Positions 27,301 through 35,295 of a stretch of DNA of 40,413 bases are shown here, in pieces. The notes under the pieces were generated by a model. The model searched no databases and was not told the DNA's origin. It was given only the letters and a program-made list of their open reading frames with translations. The position numbers and the translations under genes are program-made. The stretch lies in contig SLPB01000039.1 in NCBI GenBank assembly GCA_007132225.1, positions 1 to 40,413 on the forward strand, read 5' to 3'. Source of the DNA: Bacteroidales bacterium (GTDB taxonomy: Bacteria; Bacteroidota; Bacteroidia; Bacteroidales; PUMT01). Numbering within the stretch: the first letter of the stretch is position 1; the number at the start of each line of letters is the position of its first letter.

Positions 27301-28887
27301 ACGTATGGGGTCAATAGCAGGGTTTGTTACCTGAGCAAACTGCTGCTTGAAATAATTGAATAACCGCTGAGGCTTATCAGATAATACAGCAGGAGGAGCG
27401 TCATTACCCATTGAACCGGTCGGCTCCTTACCTTCGATACACATCGGTTTGATTATCATATCCAAATCATCCCTGGTGTATCCGAAAGTTTTTAGCCACA
27501 AGTTGTATTGACCACCCATGCCCGAGGGGACCCTCTGTTTAACTTTTAAATTCTCAAGCTCCAGGCGGTTCTCTCTAAGCCAGTTACCATAGGGGTTCAT
27601 TTTTGACAGCTGAGATTTCAGCTCCTCATCGGTTATTAAGACACCCAGTTTGGTGTCGACCAAAAGTATCTTGCCCGGCTTAAGCCTGCCTTTTTCCCTG
27701 ATGTGGTCTGCGGGAAAACTCTGCACTCCGGTTTCGCTACCCATCACGATAAGATCATCTTTAGTGATAAGGTACCTTGACGGCCTGAGCCCGTTACGAT
27801 CAAGTGTGCCTCCAACATAGCGTCCATCAGAAAAGAGGAGTGAAGCCGGTCCGTCCCAGGGTTCCATTATTGTGGAATGGTATTCGTAGAAGTCCTTCAG
27901 ACTGGAAGGAATGGGGTTTTTGTCATTAAATGATTCGGGTACAAGCATAGCAAGTGAATGCGGCAGCGTCCTTCCTGTCAGGAAGAGAAATTCAAGTGCG
28001 TTATCCAGAGAAGCTGAATCACTTTTATCTGGTTCAATAACCGGGAAAACCTTTTGCAGATCTTTACCGAACAAGTCCGTTTTTAACAGTGATTCCCTGG
28101 TCTTCATCCAAAGACGATTACCCTTGATTGTATTTATCTCACCGTTATGAGCTATATACCTGAAAGGCTGGGCAAGATCCCAGCTAGGAAATGTATTGGT
28201 ACTGAAACGCGAATGTACCAGTGCTATAGCACTTTTAAATTTTTCATTACGTAAATCCGGAAAATACTCACCAAGCTGAGAGGGGGTGAACATACCCTTA
28301 TAAATAATAACCCTTGTGGACAGGCTGGATATATAAAAATACTCCTTTTGGGAAATACCGGATTTGCGAATCTCGTTTTCGGTCATTTTTCTGACCACAT
28401 ACAGCTTTCTTTCCAAATCATCCTGTTCGTAATCGCCGGAGATGAAAACCTGTTTCATATAAGGTTCTGTCCTGAGGGCTATTTCCCCCAGAATGCTGTT
28501 GTTTACAGGTATATCGCGGGTTCCGATAATTTTAAGGTTTTCACCTTTCACCTTAGCGTAAAATATTTCTTCACATCTCTCCCTTTCCTTTTTATTTACC
28601 GGAAGAAACAAAAAGCCTGCACCATATTTACCAACTTCAGGAAGATTACCTGATTCGGCCTGGAAAAAGTCATGAGGTATCTGAACCTGGATACCTGCTC
28701 CATCACCTGTTACGTTATCATAACTTTCTGCTCCCCTGTGAGCCATATTCAGCAGTACCTGTAATCCGCGTTTTACAATATCATGTGATTTGCATCCTTT
28801 TATGCTGGCAACAAAACCAATTCCACAGCTGTCATGTTCATTTTCGGATGAATATAAGCCTGCTTTTTTATATGTATTACTTAACAT
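24352..28887 (-). CDS. gltB: glutamate synthase large subunit
   Basis: Makes two glutamates from glutamine and 2-oxoglutarate. Counting from the ATG at 28887 it has 1511 residues, the normal size. C21 in HDSCGIGF is the N-terminal nucleophile after propeptide removal. The order is glutaminase domain (to about 420), central domain, FMN-binding synthase domain, and a C-terminal GXGXG beta-helix (GGRIVVTP, GNTVLYGAT, GGRVVILG). The 3Fe-4S cysteines lie around residues 1120-1135 (CVMMRKCHINTC). A TTG start 18 codons upstream is possible but would lengthen the propeptide without support. It follows proA by 69 bp on the same strand. Confidence 0.95.
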   Translation of the reverse strand: MLSNTYKKAGLYSSENEHDSCGIGFVASIKGCKSHDIVKRGLQVLLNMAHRGAESYDNVTGDGAGIQVQIPHDFFQAESGNLPEVGKYGAGFLFLPVNKKERERCEEIFYAKVKGENLKIIGTRDIPVNNSILGEIALRTEPYMKQVFISGDYEQDDLERKLYVVRKMTENEIRKSGISQKEYFYISSLSTRVIIYKGMFTPSQLGEYFPDLRNEKFKSAIALVHSRFSTNTFPSWDLAQPFRYIAHNGEINTIKGNRLWMKTRESLLKTDLFGKDLQKVFPVIEPDKSDSASLDNALEFLFLTGRTLPHSLAMLVPESFNDKNPIPSSLKDFYEYHSTIMEPWDGPASLLFSDGRYVGGTLDRNGLRPSRYLITKDDLIVMGSETGVQSFPADHIREKGRLKPGKILLVDTKLGVLITDEELKSQLSKMNPYGNWLRENRLELENLKVKQRVPSGMGGQYNLWLKTFGYTRDDLDMIIKPMCIEGKEPTGSMGNDAPPAVLSDKPQRLFNYFKQQFAQVTNPAIDPIREGLVMSLTNYIGSLNKNLLQESPSLCKLIKFKSPIIINTDLKKIKDINHSGFSHITIPMVFDPSDRENALEEALDKLCVQAEKAVDNSINFIILSDRHIDKDRAPIPSLLAVSAIHHHLIKVRKRMQIGLIVETAEPREVMHFALLLGFGASVINPYLAFAAIDDLANKGELALDYKKARGNYIKAIDNGILKVLSKMGISTLRSYHGAQIFECLGICESVVDRYFSGTASRIGGIGLKEIAREAAIPHNSAFAMDSQVEEFMPETEGSYAYRVNGEHHAWNPETIGLLQWASKTNSYAKYKEFSSLVKKENQKPSFLRGFLKYKSNPVSIDKVESEESILKRFVTGAMSYGSISKEAHEALAIAMNRIGGRSNTGEGGEDKERYITQKGKINKRSAIKQVASGRFGVTTGYLVNADEIQIKVSQGAKPGEGGQLPGFKVNDVIGKLRNSTPGITLISPPPHHDIYSIEDLAQLIFDLKCVNPRAFISVKLVSEFGVGTVAAGVAKAKADLITISGNEGGTGASPSSSIKHAGLPVELGISEAHQTLVINNLRGRVRLQTDGQLKTGHDVILMGLLGGEEFGFSTSALIVLGCVMMRKCHINTCPVGVATQDEFLRKRFLGKADYVENYFRFVAREVRELLAELGFRKFEDIVGRTDLLEQRNDINHWKASHVDLSKMMFFPPESKKYPLFFQRPQEHKIHDIMDVELIKLSAKAVNKGEKVWISKNINNTDRAVGAMLSGEITRKYGATELENEIINAKFYGSAGQSFGAFLIKGISFSLEGDANDYLGKGLSGGRIVVTPTAGSLFRPEDNIIIGNTVLYGATNGELYVRGMAGERFAVRNSGAVAVVEGVGDHGCEYMTGGRVVILGSTGRNFAAGMSGGIAYVLDNTGNLEYFCNKGLVELEKLKDMEDINELQEIIGKHMLFTNSGVAEDILVNWEEYMTRFVKVIPFEYKKILEEIKLENLRKKIETTEDTPQHQY

Positions 28888-28956
28888 TTGTTTAAGTTTT
28901 ATTTCAGTATTTTGAATAATAATTACTGGCAAATCCCGCAATGCACCTCACAACTC

Positions 28957-30201
28957 TTATCTTATCTGGCCATTTCCGTAAATAACATATTTAGTTGTAG
29001 TAAGTTCTTTTAATCCCATCGGTCCACGGGCATGCAGTTTTTGGGTAGAGATACCTATCTCAGCTCCAAAGCCGAATTCATAACCATCTGTAAAGCGGGT
29101 TGATGCATTCACATATACAGCAGCAGCATCGATTTCGGATAGAAATCTTCGTGCATTTGTGTAGCTTTCTGTTATTATTGTTTCTGAGTGACCTGAACCG
29201 TATTTGTTTATATGGATTATAGCATCGCTGAGAGAATGAACTACTTTAACAGCAATTATCAGGTCCAGATACTCAGTATACCAGTCATCTTCATTTGCGG
29301 GAACAGCATAACCAATTATTTCCCTGACGTACTTGTCTCCTCTTATTTCCACATTGTATTCATATAGTTTATCACATATTACGGGAAGAAAGATGTCGGC
29401 TATGGAAGAATGCACAAGTAAAGTTTCAATGGCATTGCAAACACCCGGGCGTTGAGTTTTGGCGTTTATTATAATATCTTCTGCCATTTTTATATTTGCC
29501 GATTCATCTGCATATGCATGACAATTGCCAACTCCGGTTTCAATAACCGGAACCGTGCTGTTTTCAACAACTGTTTGAATCAACCCTGCTCCACCGCGGG
29601 GGATGAGTATATCCAGATATTGATTTAGTTTCATCATCGCCATGGCACTATCCCTGGTTGTGTTTTCAACAAGCTGTACAGTTTCAGGAGGCACACCTTC
29701 GCTGATAAGTGCCTCCTGAATGGTTTTGACAATGGCCATATTTGAGTTAATGGCTTCTTTACCTCCTCTCAGGATAACGGCATTGCCGGTTTTGATGCAG
29801 AGTCCAAAGGCATCAACAGTAACATTCGGCCTTGCCTCATATATGATTCCTATGACCCCCACAGGAACCCTTATCTGTCCGATTTGCAATCCGTTGGGCC
29901 TCTTCTTCATTGAAATAACTTCCCCTACCGGGTCATCCAGTAATGCTATCTGCTCAAGTCCCACGGCCATACTTTCAACCCTCTCTTTATTCAGCCTTAA
30001 CCTGTCAAGCAGTGCACCTTTAATATTATTGTTTTTTGCTTCCTGTAAATCTATTTCATTTGCACTGATTATAGTTTGTGATCTTTCAACAAGCAGTCCT
30101 GCAACTTTGTTCAGTGCTCTGTTTTTTTCGTCAGACGACATACGTGAAAGGAAATAGGTTGCCTGCCTGGCGAGTTCGCCTTTCTTGTTTAATTCTTCCA
30201 T
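28957..30201 (-). CDS. proA: gamma-glutamyl phosphate reductase
   Basis: NADPH-dependent reduction of glutamyl-5-phosphate to the semialdehyde, step 2 of proline synthesis. The 414-residue aldehyde-dehydrogenase-fold protein has the catalytic C255 in QRPGVCNAIET, plus YEARPNVTVDA, RGGKEA and IPRGG. Its start is three bases after the proB stop, so the two are translationally coupled. Confidence 0.96.
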   Translation of the reverse strand: MEELNKKGELARQATYFLSRMSSDEKNRALNKVAGLLVERSQTIISANEIDLQEAKNNNIKGALLDRLRLNKERVESMAVGLEQIALLDDPVGEVISMKKRPNGLQIGQIRVPVGVIGIIYEARPNVTVDAFGLCIKTGNAVILRGGKEAINSNMAIVKTIQEALISEGVPPETVQLVENTTRDSAMAMMKLNQYLDILIPRGGAGLIQTVVENSTVPVIETGVGNCHAYADESANIKMAEDIIINAKTQRPGVCNAIETLLVHSSIADIFLPVICDKLYEYNVEIRGDKYVREIIGYAVPANEDDWYTEYLDLIIAVKVVHSLSDAIIHINKYGSGHSETIITESYTNARRFLSEIDAAAVYVNASTRFTDGYEFGFGAEIGISTQKLHARGPMGLKELTTTKYVIYGNGQIR

Positions 30202-30204
30202 TTC

Positions 30205-31029
30205 TTAGTGGTTTTTCTGATAAATATTGTTATTGTCTTTCCAGGTGAATAAAGTCCCTGATTCCTTTCCTGAGAGAATACTCCATATTATTTCAGGTTT
30301 AGAACCGTTTGCGATCACCACTTTTATACCTGCCTCCTGACATATTCTTGCCGCAGAAATCTTTGTCACCATTCCTCCCGTTCCAAGTCCGGAACCTGCT
30401 CCGGAGGCATAATTTTCAAGTTTATCTGTAATTTCGCATACTTCCGAAATAAGTTGGGCGCCGGGATTCAATCCGGGGTCTGCAGTATAAAGCCCGTCAA
30501 TATCAGAGAGCAGGATCAGCAGGTCTGTATTAGCCAGGCATGCCACATACGCCGATAATGTATCATTATCACCAAATTCAATCTCATCTGTGGCTACAGT
30601 ATCATTTTCATTTATAATTGGGATAATATTCATTGAAATCAATTCATTCAGGGTGTTGTGTGCGTTCATTCTTCGTTCCGGATTAATTACTACATCCTTG
30701 GTTAAAAGAACCTGGCCGACCTGCTGTCCCTTAGCTTCAAAAAAACGCCTGTATATTCTTATCAGCTCTGCCTGACCTACTGCTGCCAGTGTTTGTTTGT
30801 CCGATATGTCAGGGGGCTGGGAGCTCACACCCAGCCGTCCTGAACCTACTGCTATTGCCCCTGAGGAGACCAGAATAATTCTTTTTCCTGTTTTTTGAAT
30901 TTCTGCAATTGTTTCAACGAGTTTAACCACTTTTTGATAATTAAGCCTGCCATTAGGATAGCTCAGTGTTGAGCTGCCTACTTTTACTACAATTCTTTGA
31001 GAGCTTATAAGTTGTTTCCAGCTGTCCAT
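30205..31029 (-). CDS. proB: glutamate 5-kinase, short form
   Basis: Phosphorylates glutamate, the first and feedback-controlled step of proline synthesis. The 274-residue protein has only the amino-acid-kinase domain and no C-terminal PUA domain. Key motifs are complete: K16 and GSS in VVKVGSSTL, SSGAI, NENDTV, DND (154-156), SDIDGLYTADP for the nucleotide, and GTGGM (216-220). It follows a degenerate paralogue by five bases and precedes proA by three. Confidence 0.95.
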   Translation of the reverse strand: MDSWKQLISSQRIVVKVGSSTLSYPNGRLNYQKVVKLVETIAEIQKTGKRIILVSSGAIAVGSGRLGVSSQPPDISDKQTLAAVGQAELIRIYRRFFEAKGQQVGQVLLTKDVVINPERRMNAHNTLNELISMNIIPIINENDTVATDEIEFGDNDTLSAYVACLANTDLLILLSDIDGLYTADPGLNPGAQLISEVCEITDKLENYASGAGSGLGTGGMVTKISAARICQEAGIKVVIANGSKPEIIWSILSGKESGTLFTWKDNNNIYQKNH

Positions 31030-31034
31030 ATCAT

Positions 31035-31712
31035 TTAATTAATTCCGGTATATTGGTAAAATTCGGGAAATCCATCAATATCATTATTGATTTTTAGTTT
31101 TATGTTTTCTAATGTATCTGAAAGTTCAAGCAGTTCTTCAAGGGTTATTTCATGTATGGGTGACCTGTCTCTTAATATCAGTTTGAATCTATCCCCCCTG
31201 TCAGTATTTACAATAATGGCATCAGCATCTGTCAGCGAAGCAACAATTAATGCAAGGGGGTAATTATCATTTATAATTATATCGTTTGTGGAAACGGAGT
31301 CATTTTCATTAATAACAGGGATAATATTTCTGGCCAGCAACTTATTGAGAGTGTTTTTTGCATTTTTGTTGCGTAACGGTTTATCAATTACATCCCTTGT
31401 CAGCAGCACCTGGGCTGCAACCTGGTTAAAATCATCGAAATAGTTCTGGTATGCTATAATAAGCTCTGTCTGACCGACAGCTGCAACAGCCTGCTTGGCA
31501 GTTATGCCTTCGGGCAGCTTATTCATTTTAAGTTTTGATGCACCAAGAACTATTGCACCGGAGGATACCAGCAATAACTGAACCCCGGAATTCTGAAGAT
31601 TGGCACAGACCATACTTAAATGCCCCATTTTATCCGGGCTTAACATGCCATTGTTATCAAGCAAAGTTTCTATTTCAATCTTGATAACAGCTTTTACAGA
31701 CTTTTGCATCAT
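31035..31712 (-). CDS. truncated ProB-like protein, probable pseudokinase
   Basis: This 225-residue paralogue of the adjacent ProB keeps the glutamate-side motifs: LLLVSSGAI (46-54), KQAVAAVGQTELI, QVLLTRDVI and NENDSVSTND. It has lost several catalytic parts. The phosphate-loop GSS after the lysine has become EIE (VIKIEIETL), the DND triad reads DNY (149-151), the nucleotide segment SDIDGLYTADP has become NTDRGDRFKLI, and the GTGGM loop with the C-terminal part is missing. The frame is intact and tightly packed (3 bp from argH, 5 bp from proB), which argues for selection rather than decay. It may form mixed oligomers with ProB and regulate it, or bind a related ligand in arginine synthesis. 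Activity as a kinase is unlikely. Confidence 0.75.
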   Translation of the reverse strand: MMQKSVKAVIKIEIETLLDNNGMLSPDKMGHLSMVCANLQNSGVQLLLVSSGAIVLGASKLKMNKLPEGITAKQAVAAVGQTELIIAYQNYFDDFNQVAAQVLLTRDVIDKPLRNKNAKNTLNKLLARNIIPVINENDSVSTNDIIINDNYPLALIVASLTDADAIIVNTDRGDRFKLILRDRSPIHEITLEELLELSDTLENIKLKINNDIDGFPEFYQYTGIN

Positions 31713-31715
31713 GGA

Positions 31716-33050
31716 TTATTTATAAAGTAAATTTCTGAAAGCATCTTCAACTTTTTTAAATTCAAAACCATCCAGTACCTGGTTCATTTTCCGGGTGATT
31801 AAATCGTTACATAAATTTCCGATACTGCCTTCATGCGTGTGAACGACTTTTTTGGTGGGATGGTAAGTACCGTTTGCCATTTTTGCCGCAACTTCTCTAT
31901 AGGCATTCCTGAAAGAGCTGCCTTCGATTACAAGCTTATTTACCTCTTCAACACTGAAAATATCCTGATACAACGTATTATCAATTATTGCAGGATTGAT
32001 TTTCATCTTGCCGATAATATATTCTGTGATGGAAAGCATATCCTGAAGCATCTTAAAGGCAGGAAGAAAACTTTCCTTTATCAACTGAAAGTCCCTGTGA
32101 TAACCTGAAGGGAGATTTGCATTAATCATGGCTATTTCAAATGGAAGGGCCTGAAGCTTGTTTCCACTGGCCCTGACCAGCTCAAAGAGATCCGGGTTCT
32201 TCTTGTGCGGCATAATGCTTGAGCCGGTTGTAAATTCATCGGGCAGAGTAATGAAGCCAAAATTCTGACCTGACCAGGTACATATATCCATGGACATCCT
32301 TGAGAGAGTTGCACCAAGGGAGCCAATGGCAAATGCAATTGTCTTCTCCAGTTTGCCCCGGTTCATTTGTGCATTCACCACATTAACATGCATCGAATCA
32401 AAACCAAGTAATTCAGTTGTCATCCGGCGGTCGACAGGGAAGGAGGAGCCGAAACCCGCAGCAGATCCCAGAGGATTCTGGTTGGCAATCTTATACGCGG
32501 CCTGCAAAAGTATCATGTCTTCTGCCAGGCTTTCCGCATATGCACCAAACCACAAACCAAATGATGAGGGCATAGCTATCTGCATATGAGTATAGCCGGG
32601 TATAAGTATATCTTTATGCTGATTGCTTAAATTTATAAGTGTTTCAAATAATGTCCGGGCCTGGCTGACAATATCCTTAATTTTGTCTCTTGAGAAAAGC
32701 TTGATGTCAAGAAGAACCTGATCATTCCTTGAACGGGCTGTATGCACCTTTTTCCCCGCATCTCCCAGGGCGTTGGTAAGTAAAAGCTCGATCTGGCTAT
32801 GAATATCCTCAATACCCTTATCGATTTGAAATTCATTCCTCTCAATGCTGGCATAGATATTTTTCAGCTCCCTCTCAAGGGAAGCCAGTTCCTCATCAGT
32901 GAGAAGGCCGATTTTACGTAGCATTTTCACATGAGCGATACTTCCCAGCACATCATACCCGGCCAGTTGAAGATCAAGATCACGGTCCTTACCTGAAGTG
33001 AACTCAATGACCATTTTGCTGGCATTACTACCCTTGTCCCATAGATTCAT
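31716..33050 (-). CDS. argH: argininosuccinate lyase
   Basis: Splits argininosuccinate into arginine and fumarate, the last step of arginine synthesis. The 444-residue member of the fumarase/aspartase superfamily has HTARSRNDQV, GYTHMQIAMP and the signature loop TGSSIMPHKKNPD with the catalytic Ser. A 184-base gap separates it from argG. The region around its start codon resembles positions 83-121 of the window. Confidence 0.95.
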   Translation of the reverse strand: MNLWDKGSNASKMVIEFTSGKDRDLDLQLAGYDVLGSIAHVKMLRKIGLLTDEELASLERELKNIYASIERNEFQIDKGIEDIHSQIELLLTNALGDAGKKVHTARSRNDQVLLDIKLFSRDKIKDIVSQARTLFETLINLSNQHKDILIPGYTHMQIAMPSSFGLWFGAYAESLAEDMILLQAAYKIANQNPLGSAAGFGSSFPVDRRMTTELLGFDSMHVNVVNAQMNRGKLEKTIAFAIGSLGATLSRMSMDICTWSGQNFGFITLPDEFTTGSSIMPHKKNPDLFELVRASGNKLQALPFEIAMINANLPSGYHRDFQLIKESFLPAFKMLQDMLSITEYIIGKMKINPAIIDNTLYQDIFSVEEVNKLVIEGSSFRNAYREVAAKMANGTYHPTKKVVHTHEGSIGNLCNDLITRKMNQVLDGFEFKKVEDAFRNLLYK

Positions 33051-33234
33051 TCGTATAGTGTATAATTAGCAAATCATTTAACAATATGATATAAACTCAT
33101 GATAAGGCTGTTTTAATATTCGTGATTACCCGGCGCCTCTGCCCATACTGGTAAACTTGCCCGGAAACAGGAGCATTTGACAAAGCCTGTGGCACGTGAA
33201 TTTAATACGGGTGTGTAAAACAATTTATATCTGA
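33051..33234. other. argG-argH intergenic gap
   Basis: This is the largest gap inside the minus-strand arg-pro-glt run. Its centre (about 33125-33205) is richer in GC than other gaps here, but I find no open frame, clear hairpin, ArgR-like site or good -7 box. It could hold a secondary promoter or the remnant of a lost gene. Confidence 0.3.
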
Positions 33235-34479
33235 TCATCCAGATTTTTTGCCGGATCTTGCAATAGCATGATGGGCCATGAGCCTGATAGCATTTATTTT
33301 AATGAACCCTTCGCTGTCCTGCTGATTGAAGCCTCCACCGATATCCATGCTTGAAAGATCCTGATCATATAATGAACTTGGTGATTCCCGGCCGTCTATC
33401 ATTACATTTCCTTTATATAAAGTTATATAAACTATTCCATCAATTAATTCCTGGCTTTTGTTTACCGCTGCCATTAAGAACTCCATTTCGGGACTAAACC
33501 AGAAACCATTATATACAAATTCTGCGAATACTGGAGAGAGCATGTTTCTCAGGCGCATTACCTCCCTGTCCATAGCGATACCTTCAATATCCATATGCGC
33601 TTTCAGAAGAATTTCAGCACCGGGAGTTTCATAAATGCCTCTGGACTTGATGCCAACATATCTGTTCTCTACCATATCCAGCAGTCCGATGCCATTTTCG
33701 GCTCCAAGATGATTTAAATACTTGAAAAGTTCCAGAGGATTGGTTTTAGTTGTATTATCTTCATCATTAACAACCTTAACCGGTGTTCCATCCTTAAAGT
33801 GGATAGAGATATGAGTCTCTTTATCTGGAGCATCCTGGGGCAATTTAATTCTTGATATTATATCACGGCCAGCTTTGTATTTGGGATCTTCGAGTATTCC
33901 TGCCTCGTGGCTTATATGCATAAGGTTGTCATCCTCACTATAGGGCTTCTTTAATGTTGCTTTAACCGGTATTCCCTTATCCTCTGCATATTTTAGCATA
34001 TCTGTTCTTCCCTTGAAAATCTCCAGAAACTCCTTGTTTTTCCAGGGAGCAAAAACTTTAATTTTTGGGTTAAGCGCATAGTATGTCAGTTCAAACCGCA
34101 CCTGGTCATTTCCTTTACCTGTTGCCCCGTGGGAAACATAAGCTGCATTTTCCTTTGCTGCGATCTCGATTTGTCTTTTTGCTATGATAGGTCTGGCAAG
34201 GGCTGTTCCTAAAAGATAGCGGCTTTCATAAACCGCATTTGATTTGATTGCGGGAAAGATGTAATCAGTTACAAATTCACTTTTCAGATCTTCAATATAA
34301 ACCTTGCTTGCACCAATGGATAAGGCTTTTTCCCGGGCATCGTCAAAATCATCATCCTGTCCGACATCTGCTATATATGCAATTACCTCATATCCTTCAT
34401 CAATCAGCCATTTAAGAATTACCGAAGTATCCAGTCCGCCGCTATATGCCAGGACAATTTTTTTATTGTTATTACTCAT
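33235..34479 (-). CDS. argG: argininosuccinate synthase
   Basis: Joins citrulline and aspartate using ATP. The 414-residue protein has the N-type pyrophosphatase P-loop [10 protein letters not shown] (11-20), [15 protein letters not shown] for citrulline and aspartate binding, and APWK. It lies 64 bp after argR and is probably on the argR transcript. Confidence 0.95.
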   Translation of the reverse strand: MSNNNKKIVLAYSGGLDTSVILKWLIDEGYEVIAYIADVGQDDDFDDAREKALSIGASKVYIEDLKSEFVTDYIFPAIKSNAVYESRYLLGTALARPIIAKRQIEIAAKENAAYVSHGATGKGNDQVRFELTYYALNPKIKVFAPWKNKEFLEIFKGRTDMLKYAEDKGIPVKATLKKPYSEDDNLMHISHEAGILEDPKYKAGRDIISRIKLPQDAPDKETHISIHFKDGTPVKVVNDEDNTTKTNPLELFKYLNHLGAENGIGLLDMVENRYVGIKSRGIYETPGAEILLKAHMDIEGIAMDREVMRLRNMLSPVFAEFVYNGFWFSPEMEFLMAAVNKSQELIDGIVYITLYKGNVMIDGRESPSSLYDQDLSSMDIGGGFNQQDSEGFIKINAIRLMAHHAIARSGKKSG

Positions 34480-34543
34480 GATTTAAATGGATTTTGTTTT
34501 TTTTTAAATTCTATAATATCTAGCAAATTATTAATACAATTTA

Positions 34544-35014
34544 TCAAATCAAGTCCCGCGGCATTGCTGATGTAAGCATGTTATGCAGATACTGCCTGTT
34601 TATTCCTTCTCTTGCAATAATAAGAATCGTGTCATCACCGGCGATTGTGCCTATTATTTCAAATGCCTTCATTCCGTCAATTCTTAAGGCAATGCCACTG
34701 GCAAAACCCGGCAGGGTTTTAATTACTGCCATATTGCCGCTGTATTCTATTGACAAAAACCCTTTACTCACTGCATTAGTTACTAAATCCTCCGTTGAGG
34801 GATCTTCAGGTAATTCGCCCGGCAGAAAATATATCTTACCCTTTTCTTCATCCGCTATCTTTCCGGCTTTCAAATATTTCAGATCGCGTGAGAGAGTTGC
34901 CTGGGTATATTTAAACCCGCATTCATTAAGCTTTGACAGCAACTCTTCCTGATTACTGATCTTACTGTTTTTTATCAGCTTGATAATTGCAAGAAGACGC
35001 TTTGTTCTGTTCAT
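34544..35014 (-). CDS. argR: arginine repressor
   Basis: Arginine-sensing DNA-binding regulator. From the ATG at 35014 it has 156 residues, the same length as E. coli ArgR. A TTG start 21 bases upstream is less likely. The N-terminal winged helix (TKRLLAIIKLIKNSKISNQEELLSKL...TQATLSRDLKYL) is followed by a hinge and the C-terminal hexamerisation domain. That domain carries the arginine-binding segment GTIAGDDTILIIARE. It heads the eight-gene arg-pro-glt run. Three phased TATGCATA sites lie at its promoter, so autoregulation is likely. Confidence 0.94.
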   Translation of the reverse strand: MNRTKRLLAIIKLIKNSKISNQEELLSKLNECGFKYTQATLSRDLKYLKAGKIADEEKGKIYFLPGELPEDPSTEDLVTNAVSKGFLSIEYSGNMAVIKTLPGFASGIALRIDGMKAFEIIGTIAGDDTILIIAREGINRQYLHNMLTSAMPRDLI

Positions 35015-35042
35015 TAATGTCTGTTTTAATGACAAGTTAATT

Positions 35043-35084
35043 CCTTATGCATATTTATGCATAAGGAGTGCAAATATATGCATA
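35043..35084 (-). promoter_or_regulatory. candidate ArgR operator: three phased TATGCATA half-sites
   Basis: TATGCATA occurs at 35046-35053, 35056-35063 and 35077-35084. The centres are 10 and 21 bases apart, one and two helical turns. The first two are embedded in a palindrome with 11-base arms (CCTTATGCATA, 35043-35066). Paired half-sites of this size are what ArgR hexamers bind. The sites surround the -7 box and expected transcription start of argR, so binding should block transcription. Confidence 0.65.
35071..35078 (-). promoter_or_regulatory. -7 promoter box of the argR operon
   Basis: Read leftward the sequence is TATATTTG, an exact match to TAnnTTTG. Transcription would start near 35065, giving a leader of about 50 bases before argR. 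No clear -33 TTTG is found at the right distance, which may mean the promoter is intrinsically weak. The box shares two bases with the third TATGCATA site. Confidence 0.55.
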
Positions 35085-35254
35085 ATTTTATTTTTTTTCA
35101 GTCATCTGAAATCTTTTTACAGAACAAAATGAATATATTTATTATTAAGACAGGAATCTTACCGGTCCCTTTCTGTTTACCGGTGTTTGACCTTAACAGA
35201 AGGTTTTTTGGATAAAAAAATCATACTCTGTATAATATATCTGGTTTTCCTCGT

Positions 35255-35262
35255 TATATTTG
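35255..35262 (+). promoter_or_regulatory. candidate -7 box of the erythromycin-esterase-family gene
   Basis: TATATTTG matches the Bacteroidota -7 consensus exactly and lies 33 bases before the start codon, which puts transcription start near 35268. The -33 region is poor. Upstream, two ACCGGT hexamers (35161-35166 and 35179-35184) might bind a regulator. Confidence 0.45.
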
Positions 35263-35295
35263 AACAGGTTCTGTTTCTAATTTCAAGTATTAAAA

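Noticed and set aside
28888-28941. TTG start extending GltB by 18 residues
   Set aside because: The ATG at 28887 already gives a normal 20-residue propeptide before C21; the extra residues resemble nothing in the family.
35190-35209. ACCTT/AAGGT hairpin with following T run upstream of the esterase gene
   Set aside because: Only a five-base stem and no plus-strand gene before it; too weak to call a terminator.
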